This document shows, one piece after another, positions 19,193 through 27,691 of a stretch of DNA of 64,000 bases. The position numbers and the translations under genes were made by a program. The notes beneath the pieces were generated by a model. It was given only the letters and a program-made list of their open reading frames with translations. It did no database searches and had not been told where the DNA came from. This DNA is from Burkholderia sp. Bp9143 (GTDB lineage Bacteria; Pseudomonadota; Gammaproteobacteria; Burkholderiales; Burkholderiaceae). The first letter of the stretch is position 1. Every line of letters begins with the position of its first letter. The DNA lies in assembly GCF_003853645.1 (NCBI RefSeq), contig NZ_QTPO01000025.1, positions 53,944 through 117,943 on the forward strand, written 5' to 3'.

Positions 19193-19688
19193 GGGCGTGG
19201 AAGCCGCCGCCGTGGAACACGAGCGGCGGTGCGGCATCCGACACGGCACGCACGCCGCAGCGTTCCACTTCGCCGACAAAGATCACATGGTCGCCTTCGT
19301 CGTAGCGGCTGCGGTTGTGGCATTCGAACCACGCGAGCGCACCGTCGAGCACCGGCATCCCCGAGTTGCCGGCCGCGTGCGCGATCCCTTCGAAGCGGTC
19401 GCCCTTGTAGGTCGAGAAGCGCTTGCACAGGTCGAGCTGCGACGCCGCGAGCACGTTCACCACGTAATGGCTGTTGCTGCGGAACACCGGCGTCGACGCC
19501 GATTTGTGCGCGAGGCTCCACAGCACGAGCGGCGGATCGAGCGACACCGAGTTGAACGAGCTCGCGGTGATGCCGATCAGCTGCCCGGACGGCGCACGCG
19601 TCGTGATGACGGTGACGCCGGTCGCGAACTGGCCGAGCGCCTGGCGAAAGGCGGCCGAATCGAAATCGGGTGGGGTGGCGTGCTTCAT
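19179..19688 (-). CDS. Flavin reductase-like, FMN-binding split-barrel protein
   Basis: A 169-residue protein of the flavin reductase/NTAB family, which binds FMN or FAD and often supplies reduced flavin to a two-component monooxygenase. Visible traits are FRQALGQFATGVTVITT near the N-terminus, the ITASSFNSVSLDPPLVLWSL substrate loop and the GDHVIFVGEV strand. The frame extends to 19928, but the ATG at 19688 gives the family length; the upstream 80 codons are Pro/Arg-rich noncoding-like sequence. It converges on kynR with a 14-base overlap. No partner oxygenase is adjacent, so its function stays open. Confidence 0.85.
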   Translation of the reverse strand: MKHATPPDFDSAAFRQALGQFATGVTVITTRAPSGQLIGITASSFNSVSLDPPLVLWSLAHKSASTPVFRSNSHYVVNVLAASQLDLCKRFSTYKGDRFEGIAHAAGNSGMPVLDGALAWFECHNRSRYDEGDHVIFVGEVERCGVRAVSDAAPPLVFHGGGFHALTPL

Positions 19689-20015
19689 CGGGCGGCCATC
19701 CGGATCGAAACGGACAGGCGCGGCGCGCGGCGGGTGCGGGGGGCGCGGCGGACGAAAGGCAGCAAGGCCAGGGCGGTCGGTCGGGAAGTGGTGCGCATGG
19801 CGCGATTTTAGCGGAATCGCGACCGCCGGGCCCGTGCGGACGGTGGATTGCGGGGCCAGTGTGAGGTAGCGAACACTGGCGCGCGGCGCTGCAATCGTGT
19901 CCGCGGCGGCGTTTCTGTCGCGTTTCATTGCGCGATGGCAGTGACCCGTCCATGGGGCACGCCATCGGCCACATCATGAATCACGCGTGAGCTCCGCGGC
20001 AGTCGCCGCTCTGCG
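19689..20015 (-). other. Intergenic region with an inverted repeat upstream of the flavin reductase
   Basis: The 327 bases contain no supported gene. GCCAGTGT (19855-19862) and ACACTGGC (19873-19880) form a perfect 8-base inverted repeat around a 10-base spacer, about 170 bases upstream of the flavin reductase start. It could be an operator or an RNA hairpin. Confidence 0.4.
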
Positions 20016-20681
20016 CTACTGCGCCGCCGCCAGCCCGAGCGACAGAGCCCCCGTCAGGATCAGGCTCGACGCCCACACCGCATCGAGATTGAACCAGCTC
20101 CGCGCGACGAACTTCAGCCCGAGATAGCGGTATACCAGCCACGCGAGCACGCCGCCCGCGCCGATCATCGCGGCCGCGTGCACGGCCGCGACGACGAGCG
20201 CCATCCCGAGATGCGCGTCGACGAGCGTGGCCGCCGCGCGATGGCCGGCGTCCGTGTCGAGCCCGCAAAGCCCCAGATAGATCGGCACCAGCATCAGCCC
20301 CGCGCCATGCGCGAGCGCGACCGCGAACGACCACAGGCCGAGCCGCGCGGGCGGAATCCGCGCGAGCGCGCGCGGATGCCGCCGCCGGATCAGCAGCGCC
20401 GCGCCGAAGCCGATCACGAGCGCGCTCGCACCGATCCGGATCGCCGACTGCCATGCGAGCAGCGCGGCGAGCAGCCCGAACGGCAACATCACCATGAATA
20501 CCGCGAGCGCATGACCGAGCGCGAGATAGCCGAGCGCCGCGACGAGCGCGCCGACGCGGCGCGTCATCAGCGCGTTCGAGACCGCGAGCGGCCAGCCCAT
20601 CGCCGGATTGAGCCCGTGATAGACGCCGCTCGCGAGCACGGCCGCCCACAGCGCGAGCGGCGCGGAGAGGCCGGTGCTCAA
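20016..20681 (-). CDS. Polytopic membrane protein coupled to the SBP56 gene
   Basis: A 221-residue integral membrane protein with about six hydrophobic helices and no family I can name firmly. It begins LSTGLSAPLALWAAVLASGV and has the conserved-looking YHGLNPAMGWPLAVSNAL near residue 20, LGHALAVFMVMLPFGLLAAL, and a basic loop RRRHPRALARIPPARL. The His/Asn motif and layout recall the UreH/HupE/NiCoT metal-transport group, but only weakly. No ATG or GTG is available; a TTG at 20681 overlaps the upstream stop as TTGA, indicating translational coupling to the methanethiol oxidase-like gene. A role in metal supply for that enzyme is inference. Confidence 0.7.
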   Translation of the reverse strand: MSTGLSAPLALWAAVLASGVYHGLNPAMGWPLAVSNALMTRRVGALVAALGYLALGHALAVFMVMLPFGLLAALLAWQSAIRIGASALVIGFGAALLIRRRHPRALARIPPARLGLWSFAVALAHGAGLMLVPIYLGLCGLDTDAGHRAAATLVDAHLGMALVVAAVHAAAMIGAGGVLAWLVYRYLGLKFVARSWFNLDAVWASSLILTGALSLGLAAAQ

Positions 20682-22084
20682 CGCTTGACCGACGGATAGC
20701 AGAACGAGTCGGTCGAGCAGTCGCCGCCTTCGAGCCGGATCTGGTGCGCGCGATAGCCGTCGGGGAAGTCGACCCAGTAGTCGTCGGCGAGCGTCAGCCC
20801 GCCGTCCGGCCCCGCATGCGCGAGCACCTGCGCGGCCGGCACGCCGTCCGGATAGAACTGGTCGTCCCACGTCGAGTACAGCGAGTTGGTCCAGTACACG
20901 CGCCGGCCGTCGCGGCTGATCTCGACCATCTGCGGGCCACCCGCGAACGCGCGGCCGTTCGTGTGCGGCGCGCGGTGCACGATCCCGCCGATGCGTACCG
21001 ACCCCGCGAGCACCGGGTGATGCGGATCCGACACGTCGTACTGGCGCATCTCGCCGGTCCCCCAGCACGACACGTACAGGAAGCGGTCGTCGAGCGACAG
21101 GTCGATGTCGGTCACGAGCGGCGGCACCGCGCCGAATCCCCTGAGCAGCGGCGGCAACTCGTCGGCGGCGGCCGGCTCGGGCGGAATCGTCGCGGTCTTC
21201 TTCACATGGAACTGGCCGTCCTCGCGCCACCAGGTCCAGATCGACCCTTCGAGATTGGTCGTGTCGACCACGACGCCGACGAACCCGTATTCGCGCACCG
21301 GATCGTGCGCGGGTCGCACCTCCAGCGCCATCTGGTGGTGCGCGCCGAGATCGATCGTCTGCACATTGCGTCGTGCGCGCAGGTCCCAGAAATGCAGCCG
21401 GTGGCCGTACCGGTTCGCGAGCAGGTCTTCCGGCACGATGCCGTTCTCGAATTGCGGCGGCAGCGCCCATTCGCTCGACACCATGTAGTCGCGCGGCAGG
21501 TTCCACCAGAAGTCGTAATGCTTGTCCTGCGGGCCGCGATCGATTTCCCAGCGGCCGAGCACGTCGAAGGTCTCGCAGTCCATGATGAAGATGCCGGGTG
21601 CGCCGTCGGTGCCGTCCTTGCCCGCGCCGCCGAGCGTACTCACGTAGATACCCTCGGGGCCGCAATGAACCGTATGCGGCCGCGAATAGCCGGTCTTCGC
21701 GAACACCTCGTCGGGCTCGATGATCTTGTGGATGCGTGCCTGCGTCGGGTGCGGTTTCGTGTCGATCACGTAGATCCGCGACGAGCGCAGGCCGGGGATG
21801 ATCAGGAAGCGGCGCTCGAGGAACGCGTGACCGGTCAGCGGCGACAGCGACGACGAGCACGCATTCCAGCCGAAGTGGTGAAACTCGTCGCCGGTGTTCG
21901 GCATCGTCACCGTGTGCACGATCTTGCCGTAGGTCGCCGAGCCGGGTTTCACGTCGATCACGGCGAGCGCGTCGGGTCTGGAAAAATCGGGGCTCAGCAA
22001 CAACGTATAGGCAAATTCCTCCGCCGGCGCCTGCATCGCCAGTTCCGGCGATGCGTGAAATGTCGGGTCAGGCCGCATGCTCAT
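20678..22084 (-). CDS. Selenium-binding protein SBP56 family, methanethiol oxidase-like
   Basis: A 468-residue seven-bladed beta-propeller of the SBP56 family; bacterial MtoX members are copper-dependent methanethiol oxidases giving formaldehyde, H2S and H2O2. Family landmarks are MPNTGDEFHHFGWNACSSS, RPHTVHCGPEGIYVS, the HYDFWWNLP block, DIDLSLDDRFLYVSCWGTGE and the C-terminus GGDCSTDSFCYP. The usual CSSC is here CSSS: Cys76 is kept and the second cysteine replaced by serine. No signal peptide is visible at the chosen ATG (22084), whose upstream GAGAGG is a reasonable ribosome-binding site. It is co-transcribed with the membrane protein downstream. Confidence 0.9.
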   Translation of the reverse strand: MSMRPDPTFHASPELAMQAPAEEFAYTLLLSPDFSRPDALAVIDVKPGSATYGKIVHTVTMPNTGDEFHHFGWNACSSSLSPLTGHAFLERRFLIIPGLRSSRIYVIDTKPHPTQARIHKIIEPDEVFAKTGYSRPHTVHCGPEGIYVSTLGGAGKDGTDGAPGIFIMDCETFDVLGRWEIDRGPQDKHYDFWWNLPRDYMVSSEWALPPQFENGIVPEDLLANRYGHRLHFWDLRARRNVQTIDLGAHHQMALEVRPAHDPVREYGFVGVVVDTTNLEGSIWTWWREDGQFHVKKTATIPPEPAAADELPPLLRGFGAVPPLVTDIDLSLDDRFLYVSCWGTGEMRQYDVSDPHHPVLAGSVRIGGIVHRAPHTNGRAFAGGPQMVEISRDGRRVYWTNSLYSTWDDQFYPDGVPAAQVLAHAGPDGGLTLADDYWVDFPDGYRAHQIRLEGGDCSTDSFCYPSVKR

Positions 22085-22647
22085 CGTAGTGCCTCTCTCG
22101 GTGGTATCGGATCACGGGCGCACGGCCGTTCAGTGCGGACGTGCGGGTCGAACAAGTCGTGTGATGCGAATGCGCCGGCGGCCGCACGCATTTGCAGGGC
22201 GTGCGGTGCGGTGCATCAGATCGGGAAAGCGGGGAAACGCGGTGCACCGGGTCGCCGCGCATGCGGCGCAACGGGCGCCGGGCGACGCGAGGGTGCGGTG
22301 AAAGCGACGGCGCGCGGGGCACCGGCGGTCTGGCCCGCAATGCGGACGATTTCTGCTGAGGCGCGCATATCGATGTTCCGGCAGATGATGTTGGCATCAG
22401 GGCGGGCATGCATCGGACGCTGCGTGCAGCCGGACGGTGTGCCGTCGCGGCGAAGCGTGCCTAAGTGTAGTCGAGAAACGCGCGGCCGGTGGTGCGCGGC
22501 GCGCGTGCGGTCCTGCCGGATTCGCGCGCGAGTGAGATACTTGGACGCTGCCGTTTCGCGCCGGGCAACCGGGCAGCGGCGATACGGACCGGCGGCGCCG
22601 GTGCGCGCCCGCGTGCCGGCCGCCGTCATCAACGAGGTAATGAATTC
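22085..22647. other. 563-base gap between divergent SBP56 and msrA genes
   Basis: No supported gene lies here; the open frames are G/C shadows. It must hold the promoters for both flanking divergent genes, and the less GC-rich patches near 22460-22480 and 22525-22550 are the likeliest places. I see no clear consensus box, repeat or riboswitch fold. Confidence 0.4.
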
Positions 22648-23208
22648 ATGGTGAACGAGATGCTTGAAACCGCGACTGTGGGCGGCGGGTGCTTCTGGTG
22701 CACGGAGGCCGTGTTTCTCGACGTCGACGGCGTGACGGCCGTCCAGTCGGGCTATGCGGGCGGCCATACGCGCAATCCCGGCTATCGTGACGTATGCGAC
22801 GGCGACACCGGTCACGCGGAGGTCGTGAACGTGACGTTCGATCCGGCGCGCATCGGTTATCGCGAGATCCTCGAGATTTTCTTCGCGACGCACGATCCGA
22901 CCCAGCTGAACCGCCAGGGCAACGACATCGGCACGCAATACCGTTCGGTCGTGTTCACGCATTCGGACGCGCAGCGCGACGTCGCGCTCGACGTGATCCG
23001 CGAACTGGAGCGCGAGCAGGTGTTCGGGCAACCGATCGTCACGCAGGTCGTGCCGCTCGACGACAACTACTGGCCGGCCGAGGACTATCACCAGAACTAT
23101 TACGCGCGCAATCCGGGGCAGGGCTACTGCTCGGTCGTGATCGGGCCGAAGCTCGCGAAATTCCGCCAGAAGTTCTCGCACCGGCTGAAGTCGCTGCGCG
23201 GCGCGTAA
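22648..23208 (+). CDS. msrA: Peptide methionine sulfoxide reductase A
   Basis: Reduces methionine-S-sulfoxide in oxidised proteins. The 186-residue protein has the catalytic GGGCFWC motif with nucleophile Cys15. YAGGHTRNPGYRDVCDGDTGHAE, described here as the substrate pocket block from about residue 39, and the ending NPGQGYCSVVIGPK supply the resolving cysteine. The ATG at 22648 precedes the normal N-terminus; the frame is open to 22489, but upstream codons are shadow-like. It is monocistronic and converges on the DUF72 gene across 46 bases. No msrB is adjacent. Confidence 0.96.
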   Translation: MVNEMLETATVGGGCFWCTEAVFLDVDGVTAVQSGYAGGHTRNPGYRDVCDGDTGHAEVVNVTFDPARIGYREILEIFFATHDPTQLNRQGNDIGTQYRSVVFTHSDAQRDVALDVIRELEREQVFGQPIVTQVVPLDDNYWPAEDYHQNYYARNPGQGYCSVVIGPKLAKFRQKFSHRLKSLRGA

Positions 23209-23254
23209 TCGGCGCATCCGTCCGCAAGCGGCACGGGCACCCGCGCCGCGACCC

Positions 23255-24574
23255 CTACGCCGCCTCGCTGCGCCAGTGCGCGCACGCGGCGGCGATCTCA
23301 CGCGCGAGCGCGAGGCACGACAGCGGCGCGGAGCCTTCCGCCTTGTTGTTGATCGTGATGATCACCGGCTGTCCGGCCAGCGCATAGCGCGCGGCCAGCT
23401 CGGCGAGCGCCGAGCGCGTGGCCGGATCCTCGTCGACGAGCTTGTCGAACGGCTCGTACTTCGCTTTTGCCTGTTCGTACTTGAACCCGCCGTGCAGGCT
23501 CCAGCGCACGATCAGCGGGCCCGGCGCATCGCCATCGAGCAGCGCGAGCGCGGCCGCCTGGCGCAGCGGGTCGGGCATCCGCGCGTGCAGGCCGACGCAG
23601 TAGCGCACGCCGAGCGCCGCGAGCGCGCGGATGAAGCGCGGCGTGAGCAGGCTCGCGTCGCGGATCTCGATCGCGTAGCGCGTGCCGTCGGCGTCCGGCG
23701 GCAACGGCGGCAGTGCCGCGAAGAACGCCGACAGCCGGTCGATCAGCGCGGCCGGCTCGGCGAGCAGTTGATCGGGAATCGGCGAGAACTGGAACACCAG
23801 CACCCCGGCCTTCCTGCCGAGCCCTTCGAGGCACGGCTGCACGAATTCCCGGGTGGCGAGCGGTGCATCGAGGAAGGTCGGGTTCGGGCCCGACGGCTCG
23901 CCGCGCCGGCCGCGCACGACCGCGTCGGTGACGGACGCCGGCGCCTTCACGACGAAGCGGAAGTCGTCCGGTACCTGTTGCGCGTAGCGCAGGTAGTCGG
24001 CCACCGACAGCGGCCCGTAGAACGACCGGTCGAGGCTCACGCTCTTCAGCAGCGGATGCGCTCCGTACGCCTCGAGCCCTTCGCGCGACAGCTTCGTTTG
24101 CGCGAAGTCGCCGTCGTAGACGATGCCGTCCCAGCCGGGGAAATACCACGACGACGTGCCGAGCCGAACATTCGGCGGCAGCGCGGCCGCCGCGTCGGCG
24201 ACTTCCGCGGAAACCGGTGCGGGCGGCACGCCGCGCCGGCGCCGGCCTTTCTTTTGCGGCGCGGCCGGCGGGGACGGCTCGTCCCACAGCAGGCCGGAGG
24301 CGGGGGGCGGTTCCGGTTCCTGATTGGCGGAAGGGCGGGGTGATGCGCGTCCGGCGCGCGCAGGCGACTTTGCAGGTTGCGCGGCATCGCGCTCGTCCGG
24401 CGTCACGCGTTCGCCGGCGCCTGCAGGGTGGTCGTCTTCCGCGGGCGCAGCCGCGCGCGTGTCGTCGGGCGACGCGCCGAACAGGTCGAACTGCCCGTCG
24501 GCGTGCGACCCGTCCGGTTCGTCGCGCTGCTGTCGTTGCGGCGGCGTGTTGCCCCGCGTCCTGCCGTCACCCAT
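23255..24574 (-). CDS. DUF72 family protein with disordered N-terminal extension
   Basis: A 439-residue protein. The C-terminal ~270 residues are a DUF72 TIM-barrel-like domain (LGTSSWYFPGWDGIVY, FRFVVKAPASVTD, FQFSPIPDQLL, YAIEIRDASLLTPRF, RWSLHGGFKYEQA). The first ~165 residues are Pro/Ala/Arg-rich and low complexity with a basic KKGRRRR patch, so probably disordered. DUF72 proteins have no agreed function. I chose the ATG at 24574, which leaves 23 bases to the upstream cfa stop; the frame continues back into cfa. It probably forms a two-gene transcript with cfa, though the functional link is unknown. Confidence 0.85.
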   Translation of the reverse strand: MGDGRTRGNTPPQRQQRDEPDGSHADGQFDLFGASPDDTRAAAPAEDDHPAGAGERVTPDERDAAQPAKSPARAGRASPRPSANQEPEPPPASGLLWDEPSPPAAPQKKGRRRRGVPPAPVSAEVADAAAALPPNVRLGTSSWYFPGWDGIVYDGDFAQTKLSREGLEAYGAHPLLKSVSLDRSFYGPLSVADYLRYAQQVPDDFRFVVKAPASVTDAVVRGRRGEPSGPNPTFLDAPLATREFVQPCLEGLGRKAGVLVFQFSPIPDQLLAEPAALIDRLSAFFAALPPLPPDADGTRYAIEIRDASLLTPRFIRALAALGVRYCVGLHARMPDPLRQAAALALLDGDAPGPLIVRWSLHGGFKYEQAKAKYEPFDKLVDEDPATRSALAELAARYALAGQPVIITINNKAEGSAPLSCLALAREIAAACAHWRSEAA

Positions 24575-24597
24575 GCCTGCCCAGCGTGAAGTGCCGC

Positions 24598-25818
24598 CTA
24601 GCGCGGCAGCGGTTTTTCGTACATGTAGCGCCGCGACCACGGCAGCGTTTTTGCGCTGCGTCCGGCCTTGCGGCACACGATCTGGAAGATCGACACGTCG
24701 TCGTGCTCGAACGCATACGCGCAACCGGCGAGGTACACGCGCCAGATGCGGAATTTTTCGTCGTCGACGAGCGCGCGCGCCTGTTCCGCCTTCGCCTCGA
24801 AGTTCTCGGTCCAGATCTCGAGCGTGCGCGCATAGTGCCGCCGCAGGCTTTCGACGTCAATCGCCTCGAGCCCGCCGCGCTGCGCCGCTTCGAGCGCGAG
24901 GCTGATGTGCGGCAGCTCGCCGTCCGGGAACACGTAGCGGTCAATGAATTCGCCGCCGCCGAGCGCCGTTTCGCCGCTTTCCGCGTCGGTCGACGTGATC
25001 CCGTGGTTCATCGCGATGCCGTCGTCGGTCAGCAGGTCGTGCACGCGCGAGAAATAGAGCGGCAGGTTCTTGCGGCCGACGTGCTCGAACATCCCGACGC
25101 TCGTGATGCGGTCGAACTGGCCCTCGATCTCGCGGTAGTCCTGCAGGCGGATCTCGATCTTGTCCTCGAGCCCGGCGGCCTTCACGCGTGCGGTCGCGAG
25201 ATCGAACTGGTTCTGCGACAGCGTCACGCCCAGGCACGTCGCGCCGAACTTCTGCGCGGCGCGCAGCACGAGCGCGCCCCAGCCGCAGCCGATGTCGAGC
25301 AGGCACTGGCCGGGCTCGAGCTGGATCTTGGTCAGGATGTGGTCGATCTTCTTGATCTGCGCGGTCGCGAGATCCTCGTCGCCGTTCTCGAAGTACGCGC
25401 ACGAGTACACCATGTTCTCGTCGAGCCACAGCTGGTAGAACGCGTTCGAGACGTCGTAGTGATACTGGATCGCCTTCCGGTCGGTGCTCTTCGTGTGATT
25501 GAAGTAGCGCCTCACGCGCGCGAGCTTGCCGGCGCTGGTGACCGTGTTGCGCGCGAGCGAGTAGCTGATGTTGATGATGTCCGACAGCCGGCCCTCGATG
25601 TCGATCTTGCCCTTCACGTATGCCTCGCCGAGATTGTCGAGGCTCGGTTCGAGCAGGAGCGGCAACGCGGACGCGCTGTTGACCTTCAGCGTGACCTGCG
25701 GCGCGCTGAAGGTGCCGAAATCGAGTTGATCGCCGTTCCACAGCACGAGGCGCGCCGGTATGTTCGCCTTCGCCCGTACTTCGTCCGCCCACTGTGCCAG
25801 CTTCTTTTCCCAGAACAT
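24598..25818 (-). CDS. cfa: Cyclopropane-fatty-acyl-phospholipid synthase
   Basis: SAM-dependent methylene transfer to cis-unsaturated acyl chains of membrane phospholipids, which toughens the membrane under acid or stationary-phase stress. The 406-residue protein has the small N-terminal domain, then the active-site stretch YHYDVSNAFYQLWLDENMVYSCAYF, the SAM motif LLDIGCGWGALV, and GMFEHVGRKNLP. The ATG at 25818 has a good GGAG upstream. The DUF72 gene follows directly. The assignment is strong, although CFA-like C-methyltransferases share the fold. Confidence 0.94.
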   Translation of the reverse strand: MFWEKKLAQWADEVRAKANIPARLVLWNGDQLDFGTFSAPQVTLKVNSASALPLLLEPSLDNLGEAYVKGKIDIEGRLSDIINISYSLARNTVTSAGKLARVRRYFNHTKSTDRKAIQYHYDVSNAFYQLWLDENMVYSCAYFENGDEDLATAQIKKIDHILTKIQLEPGQCLLDIGCGWGALVLRAAQKFGATCLGVTLSQNQFDLATARVKAAGLEDKIEIRLQDYREIEGQFDRITSVGMFEHVGRKNLPLYFSRVHDLLTDDGIAMNHGITSTDAESGETALGGGEFIDRYVFPDGELPHISLALEAAQRGGLEAIDVESLRRHYARTLEIWTENFEAKAEQARALVDDEKFRIWRVYLAGCAYAFEHDDVSIFQIVCRKAGRSAKTLPWSRRYMYEKPLPR

Positions 25819-25951
25819 TTGGAATCTCCGTTTGTTCGTTGAATCGAATACAGCCAAGTATCTTGACCGGCGCCCGCCTCTCGCGAGGCGGGCGCCCGAA
25901 TGCAACACGAGACACGACCGGCGAGCGCCGGCACCGCGGCCGCGGTTCGGC

Positions 25952-26596
25952 TTACGGCGACAGGCGCGAGATCGTCCAGCCAGACGCCGCCGCGGCGTCG
26001 CGCGTATAGAGCAGGCGGTCGTGCAGCCGCGACGGGCGGCCCTGCCAGAACTCGATCGCATCGGGCACGACGCGATAGCCGCCCCAGTGCGCCGGCCGTG
26101 GCGGGTTCTCGCCGTAGCGTTCCGCGACATCCTTCTCGCGCGCTTCGAGCGTCGCGCGGCTGTCGATCACGGCGCTCTGCTCCGACGCCCACGCACCGAT
26201 GCGCGAGCCGAGCGGGCGCGACGCGAAATAGCGGTCGCTTTCGTCGGCGCTGGTCTTCTCGATCCGGCCTTCGATGCGCACCTGGCGCTCGAGCTCGATC
26301 CAGTAGAACAGCAGCGCCGCGTGCGGATGGGCGGCGAGATCGCGGCCCTTGCGGCTTTCGTAATTGGTAAAGAAGACGAACCCGCGTTCGTCGACGCCCT
26401 TGATGAGCACGATTCGGGCCGACGGCCGGCCGTTATCGCCGACGGTGGCGAGCGTCATCGTATTGGGCTCGGGGAGCTTGGCGGCGAGCGCCTCCTTGAA
26501 CCAGCGATCGAACTGGGCGAAGGGGTCGGGGGCGGCATCGGCTTCGTCGAGCGAAGCACGCGAATAATTGATGCGGAGATCGGCGAGAGTCGTCAT
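25952..26596 (-). CDS. pdxH: Pyridoxamine 5'-phosphate oxidase
   Basis: FMN-dependent oxidation of pyridoxine or pyridoxamine 5'-phosphate to pyridoxal 5'-phosphate, the last step of vitamin B6 synthesis and salvage. The 214-residue length is standard. The protein shows [23 protein letters not shown], the FMN contacts [13 protein letters not shown], and the C-terminal [24 protein letters not shown] block. The ATG at 26596 begins [18 protein letters not shown] -10-like box lies at 26624-26629 on the same strand, 28 bases upstream. It is divergent from tcdA. Confidence 0.96.
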   Translation of the reverse strand: MTTLADLRINYSRASLDEADAAPDPFAQFDRWFKEALAAKLPEPNTMTLATVGDNGRPSARIVLIKGVDERGFVFFTNYESRKGRDLAAHPHAALLFYWIELERQVRIEGRIEKTSADESDRYFASRPLGSRIGAWASEQSAVIDSRATLEAREKDVAERYGENPPRPAHWGGYRVVPDAIEFWQGRPSRLHDRLLYTRDAAAASGWTISRLSP

Positions 26597-26724
26597 GTTA
26601 TGCAAACGCTTCAATCTGGGGCCAGTATAGCGAACGCGCGAGAATCGTGCGTGCACAGTGGCGCGTGTCGACGGGGAGTTCAGGCAAAATAGAGGGCTGC
26701 TCGACTTACGTTTTCCTTGCTGCC
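26597..26724. promoter_or_regulatory. Divergent pdxH/tcdA promoter region
   Basis: The 128-base gap carries TATACT (minus strand, 26624-26629) for pdxH and an A-rich CAAAATAGAG near 26684-26693 that could serve as the -10 region of tcdA. No palindrome stands out. Confidence 0.4.
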
Positions 26725-27582
26725 ATGTCCGCTGCCGACACTGCCCCGCCCAGTTCTTCTGATCTTACCCCGACCCCGACAATCAAGCTTGACGTGGATC
26801 GCGAACGCCGCTTTGGCGGCATCGCGCGGCTGTACGGCGCCCCCGCGCTCGCCGCGTTCGAGGGGGCGCACGTTGCCGTGATCGGCATCGGCGGCGTCGG
26901 ATCGTGGACGGCCGAGGCGCTCGCGCGCAGCGCGATCGGCACGCTGACGCTGATCGATCTCGACAACGTCGCCGAAAGCAATACGAATCGGCAGATCCAT
27001 GCGCTCGACGGCAATTACGGCAAGCCGAAGGTCGACGCGATGGCCGAGCGGATCGCGCTGATCGATCCCGCGTGCCGCGTGAACCGGATCGAGGATTTCG
27101 CGGAACCCGACAACTTCGACGCGCTGCTCGGCGGCGGCTTCGACTACGTGATCGACGCGATCGACAGTGTGCGCACGAAGGTCGCGCTGATCGCGTGGTG
27201 CGTCGCGAAAGGGCAGCCGCTCGTCACGGTCGGCGGCGCGGGCGGGCAGCTCGACCCGACGCGCATCCGCATCGACGATCTCGCGCTGACGATCCAGGAT
27301 CCGCTGCTGTCGAAGGTGCGCGCGCAGCTGCGCAAGCAGTACGGCTTTCCGCGCGGGCCGAAGGCGCGCTTCAAGGTCAGCGCCGTGTATTCGGACGAGC
27401 CGCTGATCTATCCGGAAGCGGCCGCTTGCGATATCGAGGACGGTGCGGAGCCGTCCGCCGCCGCGCATGTCGCGGGGCTCAACTGCGCGGGGTTCGGTTC
27501 GAGCGTGTGCGTGACCGCGAGCTTCGGCTTCGCGGCCGCCGCGCATGCGCTGCGGGCGATCGCGGCGCGGGCCGCGGGCTGA
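26725..27582 (+). CDS. tcdA: tRNA threonylcarbamoyladenosine dehydratase (TcdA/CsdL)
   Basis: ATP-dependent cyclisation of t6A37 to ct6A in tRNAs decoding ANN codons. The 285-residue E1-like protein has the nucleotide motif [16 protein letters not shown] near residue 52, [15 protein letters not shown], the [13 protein letters not shown] stretch and late cysteines ([13 protein letters not shown]). It starts MSAADTAPP at the ATG 26725; the frame opens earlier at 26647 without a better start. A partner sulfur-carrier system is not adjacent. tsaE, acting earlier in the same modification pathway, is 5 kb downstream but not co-transcribed. Confidence 0.92.
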   Translation: MSAADTAPPSSSDLTPTPTIKLDVDRERRFGGIARLYGAPALAAFEGAHVAVIGIGGVGSWTAEALARSAIGTLTLIDLDNVAESNTNRQIHALDGNYGKPKVDAMAERIALIDPACRVNRIEDFAEPDNFDALLGGGFDYVIDAIDSVRTKVALIAWCVAKGQPLVTVGGAGGQLDPTRIRIDDLALTIQDPLLSKVRAQLRKQYGFPRGPKARFKVSAVYSDEPLIYPEAAACDIEDGAEPSAAAHVAGLNCAGFGSSVCVTASFGFAAAAHALRAIAARAAG

Positions 27583-27658
27583 TCGGGGAGTCGATCGACG
27601 CGCCGGGGAATGTTGCGGCGCGGCAGGCCCGCCGCGCGCCGCCCGCGACAAGGCGATT

Positions 27659-27683
27659 CGGCCGGGCCATCGTGGCCCGGCCG
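27659..27683. terminator. Bidirectional hairpin between tcdA and cnoX
   Basis: A perfect 11-base stem (CGGCCGGGCCA at 27659-27669, TGGCCCGGCCG at 27673-27683) with a TCG loop sits between the convergent stops. It lacks a T-tract. Confidence 0.6.
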
Positions 27684-27691
27684 GTCGCTCG

